This document shows, piece after piece, positions 35,358-44,257 of a stretch of DNA of 44,257 bases. A model generated the notes under the pieces. The model ran no database searches. It saw only the letters and a program-made list of their open reading frames with translations, and was not told the origin of the DNA. A program made the translations under genes and the position numbers. The first letter of the stretch is position 1; each line of letters starts with the position of its first letter. Source of the stretch: Myxococcales bacterium (GTDB lineage Bacteria > Myxococcota > Polyangia > Polyangiales > Polyangiaceae); NCBI GenBank assembly GCA_003151595.1, contig PLXW01000056.1, forward strand, positions 13,766 to 58,022, read 5' to 3'.

Positions 35358-36314
35358 ATGATCGAAGGGGTCACGATCGAGCAGCTTCGTACGTTGCGTG
35401 CGGTCGCCGAGGCGGGGAGCTTCTCCGCAGCGGCGCGCACGCTCGGGCGAGTCCAGGCCGCCGTGAGCCAGTCGATCGAGCGCCTCGAGGCCCAGCTGGG
35501 GCTGCGCCTCTTCGATCGGAGCGGGCGAGCGGCGCGCCTCACGCGCCATGGCGAAGCGATCGTCGCTGCGGCGGCGGACGTGCAGCACGGCGTCGATGCG
35601 CTCGACGAGCTCGTGACGAGCCTCAAGCGAGGGACCGAGACGACGCTGTCAATCGTCGTCGATGCCATGTTTCCAACGGCGTCGCTCGTGGCGTTCGCCA
35701 AGGAGTTCGCCGCCGAGCACCCCGCCGTCGAGCTCGTCCTCTTCAGCGAGATCCTCTCCTCGGTCACCTCGCTCGTCCGAGAGAAGCGCGCCGCGTGGGG
35801 CATCGCAGGGGAGGACGCCGATCTGTCGGAGCTCGATCGGCGGCACATCGCCTCCATCCGCTTGATCCCCGTCGTGGCTCGAACGCACCCGCTCTCGCGT
35901 CACAAGGGGCCGGTCAGCGCCGCCGCGCTCTCGAAGGCGGTTCAGATCGTGCTCAGCGAGCGACAGCGCGAATCGGGCGGCGCGTCCGAAGATCACGGCG
36001 TGCTCTCCACGAAGACGTGGCGGGTCGTCGATCTCGCCACCAAGCACGCGCTGATCATGAACGGCCTCGGCTGGGGACACATGCCCGAGCACGTCGTGCG
36101 CGACGATCTCGACGCGCGACGTCTCGTCGAGCTCCGACTCGAGGCGTGGGGGCCGGAGGCGCCGCGGCGCGCGCTCCTTCTCGTATGGCGGCAAGGCGCG
36201 GTCTTCGGGCCCGTCGCGCGATGGGCGGAGACTCGCCTGTCCCAGCTTTGCCAGGGGGCGATCGAGAGCGAGAAGCGCGCGAAGCCTCACAGCGCGAAGC
36301 CTCACACGAGATGA
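35358..36314 (+). CDS. LysR-family transcriptional regulator
   Basis: 318 residues from ATG with GAGGCAG upstream. The N-terminal winged helix-turn-helix is typical: IEQLRTLRAVAEAGSFSAAA, RTLGRVQAAVSQSIERLEAQ and LGLRLFDRSGRAARLT. The periplasmic-binding-like effector domain follows (VELVLFSEILSSVTSLVREK, WGIAGEDADLSELD). The C-terminus ends in AKPHSAKPHTR, a short repeat. The pirin gene follows 59 bases later on the same strand; LysR-pirin pairs are common, though usually divergent. Confidence 0.92.
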   Translation: MIEGVTIEQLRTLRAVAEAGSFSAAARTLGRVQAAVSQSIERLEAQLGLRLFDRSGRAARLTRHGEAIVAAAADVQHGVDALDELVTSLKRGTETTLSIVVDAMFPTASLVAFAKEFAAEHPAVELVLFSEILSSVTSLVREKRAAWGIAGEDADLSELDRRHIASIRLIPVVARTHPLSRHKGPVSAAALSKAVQIVLSERQRESGGASEDHGVLSTKTWRVVDLATKHALIMNGLGWGHMPEHVVRDDLDARRLVELRLEAWGPEAPRRALLLVWRQGAVFGPVARWAETRLSQLCQGAIESEKRAKPHSAKPHTR

Positions 36315-36373
36315 TGAGACACATCACACGGACTGGACTTCCGCCCCAGCCGAGCGATGCCATCCTGAGAGAC

Positions 36374-37303
36374 ATGAGCACCAACACTCTGAATGCAGTC
36401 TCCTCCGACGCGACCCCCGAGCGCCGATCGGGTCTACGAAGCATCGCGGGCGTCTATCGCAGCACGCCGTTCCACTGGGTCGGCGACGGGTTCTTCGTCT
36501 CCACCTACTTTCCTCGACCCGGCCTCTCCGCCGAGCGCGTCAGCCCGTTCGTGCTGATGGACTACGGTCCCCCGAAGGACTTCACGCCGCTCGCGGACGG
36601 AAAGCGCGGCGTCGGATGGCATCCGCATCGCGGGTTCGAGACCGTCACGGTCGCCTGGGAAGGTGCGGTCGCCCATCGCGACAACGCCGGCGGTGCGGGC
36701 GTGATTGGACCGGGCGACGTGCAGTGGATGACGGCGGGCGCCGGCATCCTCCACGAGGAGTACCACGAGCGCGAGTTCACTCGCGGCGGTGGCCGGATGC
36801 ACATGATGCAGCTCTGGGTGAACCTCCCGGCGAAACACAAGACGGCTCGGCCCGGCTATCAGCCGATCAGCGGCGCGCAGATCCCGAGCGTCACCCTGGC
36901 AGACGGCGCGGGCACGGTGAGGGTCATCGCCGGCGAGCTCGCGGGGACGCGCGGTCCGGCGCGGACGTTCACCCCGATCACGATGCTCGACGCGCGGCTC
37001 GAGTCCGGCGGACGTTTCCCCGTGGCGCTCCCCAGCACGCACAACGCGATGGCGATCGTGATGTCGGGGCGGGTCCGCGTCGGCGGCCGCGAGGCGTCGA
37101 CGGGCGAGCTGATCCTCTTCGAGAACGATGGAGCCGAGCTCGAGCTCCAGGCGACCGAGTCGGCGCACGTGCTCGTGCTCGGCGGCGAGCCGATCGCAGA
37201 GCCCATCCTGCAGTACGGCCCCTTCGTCATGAACACGCCCGAGGAGATCGAGCAGGCGTTCGCCGACTTTCAGCGGGGGAAGTTCGGCGGCGTGCCGGAG
37301 TAA
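36374..37303 (+). CDS. pirin family protein
   Basis: 309 residues from ATG with GAGAGAC upstream. Bicupin protein: GVGWHPHRGFETVTV gives the His ligands and DVQWMTAGAGILHEE the Glu, matching the iron site of pirins, which have quercetinase-like or redox-sensing roles. FPRPGLSAERVSPFVLMDY and GGRMHMMQLWVNLPAKHK are further family segments. Length is normal (about 300). It lies downstream of the LysR gene, which may control it (inference). Confidence 0.93.
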   Translation: MSTNTLNAVSSDATPERRSGLRSIAGVYRSTPFHWVGDGFFVSTYFPRPGLSAERVSPFVLMDYGPPKDFTPLADGKRGVGWHPHRGFETVTVAWEGAVAHRDNAGGAGVIGPGDVQWMTAGAGILHEEYHEREFTRGGGRMHMMQLWVNLPAKHKTARPGYQPISGAQIPSVTLADGAGTVRVIAGELAGTRGPARTFTPITMLDARLESGGRFPVALPSTHNAMAIVMSGRVRVGGREASTGELILFENDGAELELQATESAHVLVLGGEPIAEPILQYGPFVMNTPEEIEQAFADFQRGKFGGVPE

Positions 37304-37315
37304 GCTCCGCGCGAC

Positions 37316-37891
37316 ATGGCAACGAAGGTCCGGCGCTGCGCGTGGGTCACCGACGACCCTCTCTACATTCGCTACCACGACGACGAATGGGGAGTCCCCG
37401 TTCACGACGACCGGCGCCTCTTCGAGATGCTCGTTCTCGAAGGGGCGCAGGCCGGCCTCTCGTGGCTCACGGTCCTCCGCAAGCGTGAAGGCTATCGTCG
37501 CCTCTTCGACGGGTTCGACGTCGAGGTGATCGCGCGCTGGAAGGCGGCGCGTGTCGAGCGGGCGATGAAGGACGACGGGATCGTCAGAAATCGACTCAAG
37601 ATCGAATCGACGGTGACCAACGCGAAGGCTTTCTTGAAGCTGAGAGACGAGCTGGGGTCGTTCGATTCGTTCGCCTGGGCCTTCGTCAGCGGTCGCCCGA
37701 TCGTCAGCCGTCCTCGCGCGCTCGGCGAGATTCGCGCGCAGACGCCGGAGTCGGACGCGCTCAGCGCGGCGTTGAAGAAGCGCGGCTTCCGCTTCGTGGG
37801 CTCGACGATCATGTACGCTTGGATGCAGGCATGCGGGCTGGTCGACGACCACGCGCGCACGTGCTTCCGCGCAGCGCGCTCGGCGATTTAG
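37316..37891 (+). CDS. tag: DNA-3-methyladenine glycosylase I
   Basis: 191 residues from ATG. It removes 3-methyladenine from alkylated DNA. The signature is complete: RRCAWVTDDPLYIRYHDDEW (zinc Cys and His), LEGAQAGLSWLTVLRKREGY (catalytic Glu region and HhH-like helix), KIESTVTNAKAFL, and the end VDDHARTCF with the last zinc His and Cys. Length equals that of E. coli Tag (about 187). It starts 12 bases after the pirin stop. Its stop overlaps the convergent oxidase gene by 4 bases. Confidence 0.95.
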   Translation: MATKVRRCAWVTDDPLYIRYHDDEWGVPVHDDRRLFEMLVLEGAQAGLSWLTVLRKREGYRRLFDGFDVEVIARWKAARVERAMKDDGIVRNRLKIESTVTNAKAFLKLRDELGSFDSFAWAFVSGRPIVSRPRALGEIRAQTPESDALSAALKKRGFRFVGSTIMYAWMQACGLVDDHARTCFRAARSAI

Positions 37892-39180
37892 CGCGGGAGC
37901 CCAGAGAAGATCTGCTCGACCCAAGCGTTCACGAGCTTCCCCCTCGGATCGTACGCCTCCATGAGCCCGCGAAACGCGCCGAGCGTCGGCCACTGCGCGT
38001 TCAAGTAGGCCGAATCGAAGCTCGCTTCCTTCCCCCAGTGCGGGCGGCCGCCGTGCTTCCGGGCGAAGTCCTCGAACCTCGCGAGCTGATCGTCCCAATG
38101 GTCGCGGCTATCCATGTTGTACATCGAGAGCCAGATCGAATCGCGTCCGAAGGCGGGGCTCAACCAGAAGCCGTCGCCCTTCGTGAAGCGAATCTCCTGA
38201 ACGAAGTTGTACGTGTGACCGCTGTTCAAGAGGAGCTCTCGGTACTCCTTCAAGAGCGCTCTCGCGTTCGCGTAGTCGAAGGCCCATTCGCTCTCGCGAT
38301 GAACCGGCGGCGTCGGCGTCAAGAACGCGACGTAGCTCTTGCAGATGCGATCGAAGTGCTTCCCCACCTCGCGCCCGAGGAGCCGATTCACCGCGGGAAC
38401 GAGCCGCTTGCGATCGAGCTTCTGTAGCTCGATGAGCGCGCGATAGACGACCACGGAGAGGAAGTCGTCCTTGAACCAGCGCGTGAGATCGCTGTCGTTG
38501 CGCGCGGCGTCGGTCCGCTTCTGTTTGAAGACGATGATCGTGTCGCCGGGGACGAGCCACCAGAATTTGAAATGGTCGTACCCGCGGACATAGTGGTCGA
38601 GGTTCTCGATCACCTCGTCGAATCGCGCCGTGTCGGTGATGGCGTGCATCTGGAACGAGGGAACGACCGCGAGCGTCATCTCGTAGATGATCCCGAAGCA
38701 GCCAAGGCCGACGACGACGGCGTTGAAATCGGGGTGGCTCTTGTCGAGCCGCCGCTCGTTTCCTTCGCCGTCGATGAGCGCGAGGCTCTCCACTTGTGAC
38801 GCGAGGCACCGGAAGCCGAGGCCCGTGCCGTGAGTTCCGGTGCTGATCGCGCCGGCCAGCGATTGCGCGTCGATCGATCCCAGGTTCGCCAGCGCGAGCC
38901 CGTGCTCTTCCAGGCGAGCGATGAGGTCCTTCAGCTTGATGCCGGCTTGCACGGTGACGCGAAGCGCTGCCTTGTCGACGCGCACGAGCGCGTTCATCCG
39001 ATCCAGCGAGACGAGGGTGCCGCTCGTGACGATCCCTTTCGACCACGAGTGGCGCGAGCCCATGACGCGCACCTTCGTGGCGCGCCCGACGATCGCGCAT
39101 ATCTCCTCTGCGCTCGTCGGGTAGGCGATTGCAGAGGGGGAAAAGCTCCAGGAGCCGCCGTAGTTTCTTACTTTCGCCAT
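37888..39180 (-). CDS. FAD-linked sugar-lactone/sugar-alcohol oxidase (ALO-like)
   Basis: 430 residues from ATG. The N-terminal FAD domain has MGSRHSWSKG with His44 at the place of the covalent FAD histidine, then LANLGSIDAQSLAGAISTGT and HGTG. The C-terminal arabinono-lactone-oxidase-type domain ends in GGRPHWGKEASF, matching the family HWxK motif, and YDPRGKLVNAW. It likely oxidises an aldonolactone or polyol, giving peroxide. Substrate not shown. It lies 13 bases after the stop of the large hybrid kinase on the same strand, so they could share a transcript. Confidence 0.9.
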   Translation of the reverse strand: MAKVRNYGGSWSFSPSAIAYPTSAEEICAIVGRATKVRVMGSRHSWSKGIVTSGTLVSLDRMNALVRVDKAALRVTVQAGIKLKDLIARLEEHGLALANLGSIDAQSLAGAISTGTHGTGLGFRCLASQVESLALIDGEGNERRLDKSHPDFNAVVVGLGCFGIIYEMTLAVVPSFQMHAITDTARFDEVIENLDHYVRGYDHFKFWWLVPGDTIIVFKQKRTDAARNDSDLTRWFKDDFLSVVVYRALIELQKLDRKRLVPAVNRLLGREVGKHFDRICKSYVAFLTPTPPVHRESEWAFDYANARALLKEYRELLLNSGHTYNFVQEIRFTKGDGFWLSPAFGRDSIWLSMYNMDSRDHWDDQLARFEDFARKHGGRPHWGKEASFDSAYLNAQWPTLGAFRGLMEAYDPRGKLVNAWVEQIFSGLPR

Positions 39181-39193
39181 CGGTTCTCGCCCG

Positions 39194-42100
39194 CTACCCG
39201 CTCTTCACATGAACCGTCTTGCCCTTGTGCACGTCGCGCACGGGGGACTCGCCACTCATCGGCGGGTTTCGCCTCGACGCGACCTGCGCCGTCGGTCCGC
39301 TCGGGTCGACGTGACTCTGGTGATCGCCGTAGACCGCGTCCAGCTCGGTGTGCGTGAGCAGCGAGAGGAGCGCGACGAGCTGCTGGTGAAGCTCGTGTGC
39401 CGTCGGTCGATCTTCGGCGTCGATGGCGATCGCGCGCATGACGACCTCCGCCAGCGGCGCCGGAACACCGAGCGCCGCCATCGGGATGGTCGCGCCCGAC
39501 ACGATGTTCGTGATCATGACCATCAGGTCGCCGCTCGGCTCTCGCCACGGCGATCGGCCGGCGATCATCTCGTAGAGGATGACACCGACGCTATAGACGT
39601 CGCTTCGATCGTCGTACGTCCCGCGCGTGAGCCGCTCCGGCGCCATGTAACGCGGAGTCCCGACCAGCACCGCCGACGCCGTGTGCGAGGACGAGCCCTC
39701 GCCGTCGTCACCACTCAGGAGCTTCGCGATGCCGAAGTCGAGCAGCTTCACCACTTCGCCGTCCTTCGTCTTCTGGAGAAAGACGTTGTCGGGCTTGATG
39801 TCACGATGGATGAGCCCCGCTTCGTGAGCGGCGACGAGCGCGTCGCAGATCGGGATGGCGATCTCGATCGCTCTCCGCGCCCGCATGCGGCCGTTGCCGA
39901 TCCCTTCGCGCTCCTTCGCGCCGTCGAGCTCGGCGCCGAGCGAGTGCCCTTCGAGGAGCTCCATCACGATGTACGGAATGCCCTCCGCCGAGATGCCGGA
40001 GTCGAAGACCTGGATCGCGTTGGGGTGGTTCACGCGTGACGCGGTCATCCCTTCGCGCTGGAAGCGCTCGAGCGCGAGGGCGGAGTCGTTGCCCGGCTCG
40101 GGGCGGAAGATCTTCACGGCCACCGAGCGACCGAGCGACACCTGCTGCGCGCGGAACACGGCGGCGAATCCGCCGGAGCCGATCTTCTCTTCGATGCGGT
40201 ATTTCCCGTCGAGCAGCGTGCCGGGGAGCACATCGGCGAACGCGGAGAAGATCCGATCGGCCCGCTGCTGCGACTCGATGAGCGCGACGTTCTTGCGATC
40301 GAGCTCCGCGTTCTTGCGATCGAGCTCGCGAATGGAGTCGGCGAGCTCCGCGTTTCGTTTCGCGAGCTCGGCGGTTCGCTCCGTCACACGCTCGGAGAGA
40401 TCGTACGCGCGACGCTTCAAGCTCGCCGTGCGCATGCGAACGCCGAGCACGATGAGGGAGAGGCTCGCGCTCGCGTACGCGAGCCATGCCCACCACGTCA
40501 GCCACGGCGCCGTTCGGATCGCGAACGGGACGACGACCGGCGCGGAGACGTTCCCGGCGTAGTCGCGCCCCCAGATCTTCAGCGCGTAGGCGCCGGCGGG
40601 GAGGCTCGTGTAGCGAACCTTCGCGTCGGGCGTCCACGCCGACGGCTCCTTCTCGAAGCCGACGAGCTGCGTGCGGTAGCGCGAGTCGCGCTCTCTGTGA
40701 AAGCCGAGGAGCGAGAACTCGAACGCCAGCGTGCTCTCGTCGTACGCGAGGTCCGCGAGCGAGCCGACGTCGACCTGGCGATCGAAGAGGTGCGTGCTTC
40801 GAAGAAGGAGACGCTTGGGGACGCGGTCTTCCTGCGTCGTCGCGGGCTCGAGCACCGCGGCCCCTGCCACCGTGCCCGCCCACACGCGCCCGAGCGGATC
40901 GATCGCCGACGCGCCGGTGTTGCACTCGCTGCTGGGGAGCCCGTCTTCCGTGGTGAACACGTCGACGTCGAACGCATCGGGCGCGTCGCGAGGAACGAGC
41001 CGCGCGATGCCGTGGTTCGTGAACGCGTAGACGTGCCCGAGCCGATCTTGCTGCGTGCCCGAGATGACGTCGTCGGGGAGCGGCGGCGAAGACTTCGTCG
41101 AGAGACCGAACCAGCGCGGAGACTCTTCGCGCGGATCGAACCAGGCGATTCCGTGCTCTCCCGTGGAGACGAAGAGGCGCGCGCGATCGCCGGGAAGGGC
41201 CATCGCCTGCACCTGCAGGATCTCTTTGCCCAAGCCCGCCGTCGTCCCACCTTGCACTTGTGTCCACGTCGCGCGGTCGCGCCGGAAGAGGCCCGCGTCG
41301 GAAGTGGCGACCCAGACGAGGCGTCGCCCAGAAGGGCCGGGCGTCTCGGTGATCGAGGTGACCTCCTTGTCGTTCGGTGCGCCGGGCTCGGTGATCGACT
41401 CCCATCGTTCGCCGTTGAAGTGCGCGAGGCCGCGGCGAAGACCCGCGAAGAGCTCCGGCTGCCCCGACGCACCGGTCACTTCGGCGAGCGCTAGGACCAC
41501 GTGGCTCGGCAGCCCGCTCGATTCGGTGAACGCGACCCACGTCCCGTCGTCGCGCCGTCGCGATACGCCGCCGAACGTCGCCACCCACATGCCGCGCGCA
41601 GTGTCGCCGTGCGCTTCTAGGATCGCGTTGACGTACGGATCCGAGTTCGGGAGCGGGACGTCGTGCCAGTCGCGCCCGTCGTGCATCGAGAGACCGGTCT
41701 CGGATCCGATCCAAGTGACGACCGCGCCGTCGTTCGCGTGGCTCCAGGCGAAGGCGTAGATCGCGCTCTGGAGCGGCGAATTCTTCGGCGTGAGCGCGCG
41801 CCATCCTCCGGTGTCGACGCGCGCCAGACCGCCGGCCGACGTTCCGACCCACAGAGCCGGGGGGCCGTCTTCGCGCGGGATCGTCAGCAACGAGCGGATG
41901 TCGCGGAGCGGAGGATCCGACACTTCGAGCGGCGTCGCGCGCTCGCCGTCGACGCGCGAGAGCCCGCACGCCGTCCCCAGCCACCACGTCGATCCCGCCG
42001 CCGCGGGAGGCGTGAGCGCGCCGACGTCGCTGCACGTGAGACCATCGATCTTGCGCCATCCGGCGCCGTCGATCCGAAACGCCCCCACGTTCTGTTCGAA

Positions 42101-42844
42101 GCCGATCACCACGTCGCCGTCCCCGCCGGAGCCGAACGCAATGGCGTGCACGGCGCCCGCCGGGAGCCCGGCCTCACCGAGCACGAACGTTCTCCATGCG
42201 CCGCCGATGTGCATCGCGATGGCCTTGCTCGTCGCGACGCCGAGCGCCGCGTGCTCTCCCGCCCCGCCGGCCATGGTCAGGATCGGCTCGTCGGCGAGCG
42301 GCACCCCCGTCGGCTTCGACACCTTTCCATCGCGGCCCCGGACGACGAGCCCGTGCGGTGTGCCGATCCAGAGCTCGCCCGATTCGCCACCGATCGACGC
42401 GAGCCCGCGGACCGCGTTGTCGGGGAGACCGTTCTCCGTCGTCAGGTGCTCGAACGTTTCGCCTTTCAGGATCCACACGCCGTCCGAGTGCATGCCGACG
42501 GCGATCGATCCGTCGGGGAGCGCGGCGAGCGCGTCGACCCACTGCGAGGCTGCGCCGGCAGGGAACGCGATCGCGCGAATGGCGTTGCCGTCGTACGTCG
42601 CCAGCCCTTCTTGCGTGGCGAGCCACAGGCGGCCGTCGGTACCGTAGGCGAGGGCGTTGACCGTGTTTTGCGGGAGGCCGTCCTTGTCCGTGAAGGCGCG
42701 AACCGCAGGCGTCGCGCGCGCCGCGACGTCTCGGGGTGGAGACTGCGCGTGGGCGGAGCGCGGCGAGAGCACTGCAGCGAGCAAGACGAACGCCAGCGCG
42801 CTCCCGCACCTCCACGTCGTCGATCGTCGAATGGATACCCGCAC
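39194..42844 (-). CDS. hybrid sensor: Reg_prop propeller and Y_Y_Y domain fused to Ser/Thr kinase
   Basis: 1216 residues from GTG at 42844, ahead of a signal peptide (GSALAFVLLAAVLSPRSAHA). Order: about fifteen propeller repeats of the two-component-regulator type (DGRLWLATQEGLATYDGNAI, GELWIGTPHGLVVRGRDG, about 45-690); Y_Y_Y domain (RYTSLPAGAYALKIWGRDYA, about 718-775); membrane helix (LTWWAWLAYASASLSLIVLG, about 780-800); coiled coil with DRKNAEL/DRKNVAL (about 808-863); and a Hanks kinase (about 870-1150) with KIGSGGFAAVF, VAVKIF, HRDIKPDN, DFG and GTPRYMAPE. In hybrid two-component sensors this front end carries a histidine kinase. Here a Ser/Thr kinase sits in its place. It probably senses a periplasmic ligand, possibly a glycan. 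Confidence 0.92.
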   Translation of the reverse strand: MRVSIRRSTTWRCGSALAFVLLAAVLSPRSAHAQSPPRDVAARATPAVRAFTDKDGLPQNTVNALAYGTDGRLWLATQEGLATYDGNAIRAIAFPAGAASQWVDALAALPDGSIAVGMHSDGVWILKGETFEHLTTENGLPDNAVRGLASIGGESGELWIGTPHGLVVRGRDGKVSKPTGVPLADEPILTMAGGAGEHAALGVATSKAIAMHIGGAWRTFVLGEAGLPAGAVHAIAFGSGGDGDVVIGFEQNVGAFRIDGAGWRKIDGLTCSDVGALTPPAAAGSTWWLGTACGLSRVDGERATPLEVSDPPLRDIRSLLTIPREDGPPALWVGTSAGGLARVDTGGWRALTPKNSPLQSAIYAFAWSHANDGAVVTWIGSETGLSMHDGRDWHDVPLPNSDPYVNAILEAHGDTARGMWVATFGGVSRRRDDGTWVAFTESSGLPSHVVLALAEVTGASGQPELFAGLRRGLAHFNGERWESITEPGAPNDKEVTSITETPGPSGRRLVWVATSDAGLFRRDRATWTQVQGGTTAGLGKEILQVQAMALPGDRARLFVSTGEHGIAWFDPREESPRWFGLSTKSSPPLPDDVISGTQQDRLGHVYAFTNHGIARLVPRDAPDAFDVDVFTTEDGLPSSECNTGASAIDPLGRVWAGTVAGAAVLEPATTQEDRVPKRLLLRSTHLFDRQVDVGSLADLAYDESTLAFEFSLLGFHRERDSRYRTQLVGFEKEPSAWTPDAKVRYTSLPAGAYALKIWGRDYAGNVSAPVVVPFAIRTAPWLTWWAWLAYASASLSLIVLGVRMRTASLKRRAYDLSERVTERTAELAKRNAELADSIRELDRKNAELDRKNVALIESQQRADRIFSAFADVLPGTLLDGKYRIEEKIGSGGFAAVFRAQQVSLGRSVAVKIFRPEPGNDSALALERFQREGMTASRVNHPNAIQVFDSGISAEGIPYIVMELLEGHSLGAELDGAKEREGIGNGRMRARRAIEIAIPICDALVAAHEAGLIHRDIKPDNVFLQKTKDGEVVKLLDFGIAKLLSGDDGEGSSSHTASAVLVGTPRYMAPERLTRGTYDDRSDVYSVGVILYEMIAGRSPWREPSGDLMVMITNIVSGATIPMAALGVPAPLAEVVMRAIAIDAEDRPTAHELHQQLVALLSLLTHTELDAVYGDHQSHVDPSGPTAQVASRRNPPMSGESPVRDVHKGKTVHVKSG

Positions 42845-42966
42845 CCCAACCGTGAGCGTATCGCGCGGCAAACCTCGCCGTACGGATGGATCGGCCGGGC
42901 CCGAGTGTGCGCGCGTGTGCCGCTCGGGTGTACCCTTCAGCGCGTCGCGCGCGCGTCGATGACTCG
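42845..42966. promoter_or_regulatory. divergent promoter region between the sensor kinase and glutaminase
   Basis: These 122 bases separate the two divergent starts. They are GC-rich with CGCG repeats. No convincing -35/-10 or operator is visible by eye. Confidence 0.3.
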
Positions 42967-43887
42967 ATGACCCCCACCGAGCTCCAAGCCCTCCTCGATC
43001 GGCTCGCCGCCGAAGCTCGCCCCTACGCGGCGCACGGCCGCGTCGCCGACTACATTCCGGCGCTCGCCGGCGTCGACCCGTCGCGCTTCGGAATCGCGCT
43101 CGCAACAGTCGGTGGCGACCTCATTGGCAGCGGCGACTTCGAGACGCGCTTCTCGATACAGAGCGTGTCCAAGGCGTTCGCGCTGGCGCTCGTCCTCGCG
43201 AAGGACGGAGAGACGATCTGGTCGCGCGTCGGCCGCGAGCCCTCGGGCAATCCGTTCAACTCGCTCGTGCAGCTCGAGTACGAGCAGGGGATCCCGCGCA
43301 ACCCGTTCATCAACGCCGGCGCGCTCGTGGTCGTCGATCGCATGCTCTCGCATACGGGCGATGCCGTCCTGCCGCTGCTCGAGTTCCTTCGCGCCGAGTC
43401 GGGCGCACGCGACGTCGACGTCGACCACGAGGTCGCGCGCTCGGAGGCGGCACACGGGCACCGGAACGCCGCGCTCGCGCACTTCATGGCCAGCTACAAG
43501 AACCTCGACAACCCGGTCGACGCCGTCCTCGATCATTACGTGCGCCACTGCGCGATTACGATGAGCTGCCGCGAGCTCGCGCGTGCAGGCCTGTTCCTCG
43601 CGCGGCACGGCGTCCGCGCCGACGGGACGCAGCTCCTCACGCGCAGCGAGTCCAAGCGCATCAACGCCGTCCTCCTCACATGCGGCACCTACGACGCCGC
43701 GGGCGACTTCGCCTACCGCGTCGGGCTCCCCGGCAAGAGCGGCGTCGGCGGCGGCATCCTCACGATCATCCCAGGGCGCGGTTGCCTCGTGGTGTGGGGC
43801 CCGGCGCTCGATCGCGTGGGCAACAGCGCGGCGGGTGTCGAGGCGCTCGATCGGTTCACGACGGTCACGGGGTGGTCGGTCTTCTGA
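42967..43887 (+). CDS. glsA: glutaminase A
   Basis: 306 residues from ATG. It hydrolyses L-glutamine to glutamate and ammonia. It has the serine-dependent beta-lactamase-like fold with SIQSVSKAF (Ser66, Lys69, the SxxK pair), NPFINAGALVV, ASYKNLDNPVDAVLDHY and GKSGVGGGILTIIPG at the end, all hallmarks of bacterial glutaminases. Length is normal (about 305-310). It diverges from the large sensor kinase. No glutamate transporter is beside it. Confidence 0.95.
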   Translation: MTPTELQALLDRLAAEARPYAAHGRVADYIPALAGVDPSRFGIALATVGGDLIGSGDFETRFSIQSVSKAFALALVLAKDGETIWSRVGREPSGNPFNSLVQLEYEQGIPRNPFINAGALVVVDRMLSHTGDAVLPLLEFLRAESGARDVDVDHEVARSEAAHGHRNAALAHFMASYKNLDNPVDAVLDHYVRHCAITMSCRELARAGLFLARHGVRADGTQLLTRSESKRINAVLLTCGTYDAAGDFAYRVGLPGKSGVGGGILTIIPGRGCLVVWGPALDRVGNSAAGVEALDRFTTVTGWSVF

Positions 43888-43934
43888 CGGGCGCGCGCAT
43901 GTCTTGATACGTTGCTAGCCTGGGGAGGGGGCTC

Positions 43935-44257
43935 ATGGACGACAGGACAGTTCCGCGTCTGCTTTCCGTGCGACTCGATACCCTCGCCCTCTCGTCGACC
44001 GAGGCCTTCGTGCTCTCACAGGTCGACGGCGCCGCGACGCTGGAGGAGGTGGCCGATGCGACCGGTCTCCCGCTCGACAGCGTGCTCACGATCGCGCGCA
44101 AGCTTGAGCAGCTAGGAGCGATCGAACGTCCGAGCCCGGCCGCTCACGTTCGCACGAGCGGTCGCTACGCCGACGTCGCGCCGTCCATACCGCCGCCGCA
44201 GCGAACCTCCGTGCCCAAGACGCCGGTCGCGAGGTCGTCGCGAAAGATTTCGACCTC
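43935..44257 (+). CDS. N-terminal part of a myxobacterial-type protein (3' truncated by window)
   Basis: 107 residues are visible from ATG, preceded by GGGGAGGGGG; the frame is open to the last base. The first about 75 residues look like a small helical winged-helix-like domain (LALSSTEAFVLSQVDGAATL, EEVADATGLPLDSVLTIARK, LEQLGAIER), as found at the start of myxobacterial DnaJ-, DUF4388- or kinase-linked proteins. It is followed by a Pro/Ser-rich linker. The rest, and therefore the function, lies outside the window. Confidence 0.7.
   Translation, partial: MDDRTVPRLLSVRLDTLALSSTEAFVLSQVDGAATLEEVADATGLPLDSVLTIARKLEQLGAIERPSPAAHVRTSGRYADVAPSIPPPQRTSVPKTPVARSSRKIST

Overview
The window looks like chromosomal DNA from a high-GC, predatory-type deltaproteobacterium (Myxococcota, most likely Polyangia/Polyangiales). 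This is inferred from very high GC with strong third-position bias, several eukaryotic-type Ser/Thr kinases, an ECF-like sigma factor beside a kinase, a PilZ-like protein, many cell-surface lipoproteins, and FG-GAP, PEGA and collagen-like proteins. No species name can be read from the sequence. I found no tRNA, rRNA, CRISPR array, insertion sequence or phage module.

Layout. 1-5009: tail of a signalling kinase, a small lipoprotein, and a divergent pair of an ECF-like sigma factor and a Ser/Thr kinase whose N-terminus carries a zinc-binding anti-sigma-type motif. 5010-6332: a decaying stretch with a truncated gene fragment, a 21-bp-period repeat region and a frameshifted gene. 6609-9467: two lipoproteins, a phosphatase remnant and a DHCW-type cupin. 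9501-11643: flavin disulfide reductase and a metallo-beta-lactamase-like protein. 11738-13905: fragment of an S41 protease and an aldehyde dehydrogenase. 13924-17355: SDR, DAACS-like transporter and VOC operon, then a collagen-like lipoprotein. 17464-24870: TesB thioesterase, serine hydrolase, POT transporter, a seven-repeat FG-GAP lipoprotein and a 1-Cys peroxiredoxin.

25086-28291 is a tight plus-strand cluster: an unknown myxobacterial-type protein, a stand-alone LanM-dehydratase-like protein, a DTW-domain tRNA-modifying enzyme and an HD hydrolase. 28298-31981 (minus) holds an ABC1/UbiB kinase, a PilZ-like protein and a PEGA membrane protein. 32159-37891 holds lipoproteins, a LysR regulator, pirin and 3-methyladenine glycosylase I. 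37888-44257 holds an FAD sugar-lactone oxidase, a very large propeller sensor fused to a Ser/Thr kinase, a glutaminase and the start of one more gene.

The most notable points are: (1) the orphan minimal lanthipeptide-type dehydratase at 25701-26912, which keeps every catalytic position I could compare with CylM but lacks a cyclase and a visible precursor; (2) the 1216-residue hybrid at 39194-42844, built like a hybrid two-component sensor but ending in a Ser/Thr kinase; (3) the DAACS transporter at 14333-15565, whose sodium- and substrate-binding residues are replaced; and (4) the heptad-coding 21-bp repeat region at 5366-5851. All family assignments come from reading the translated sequence, not from database searches.
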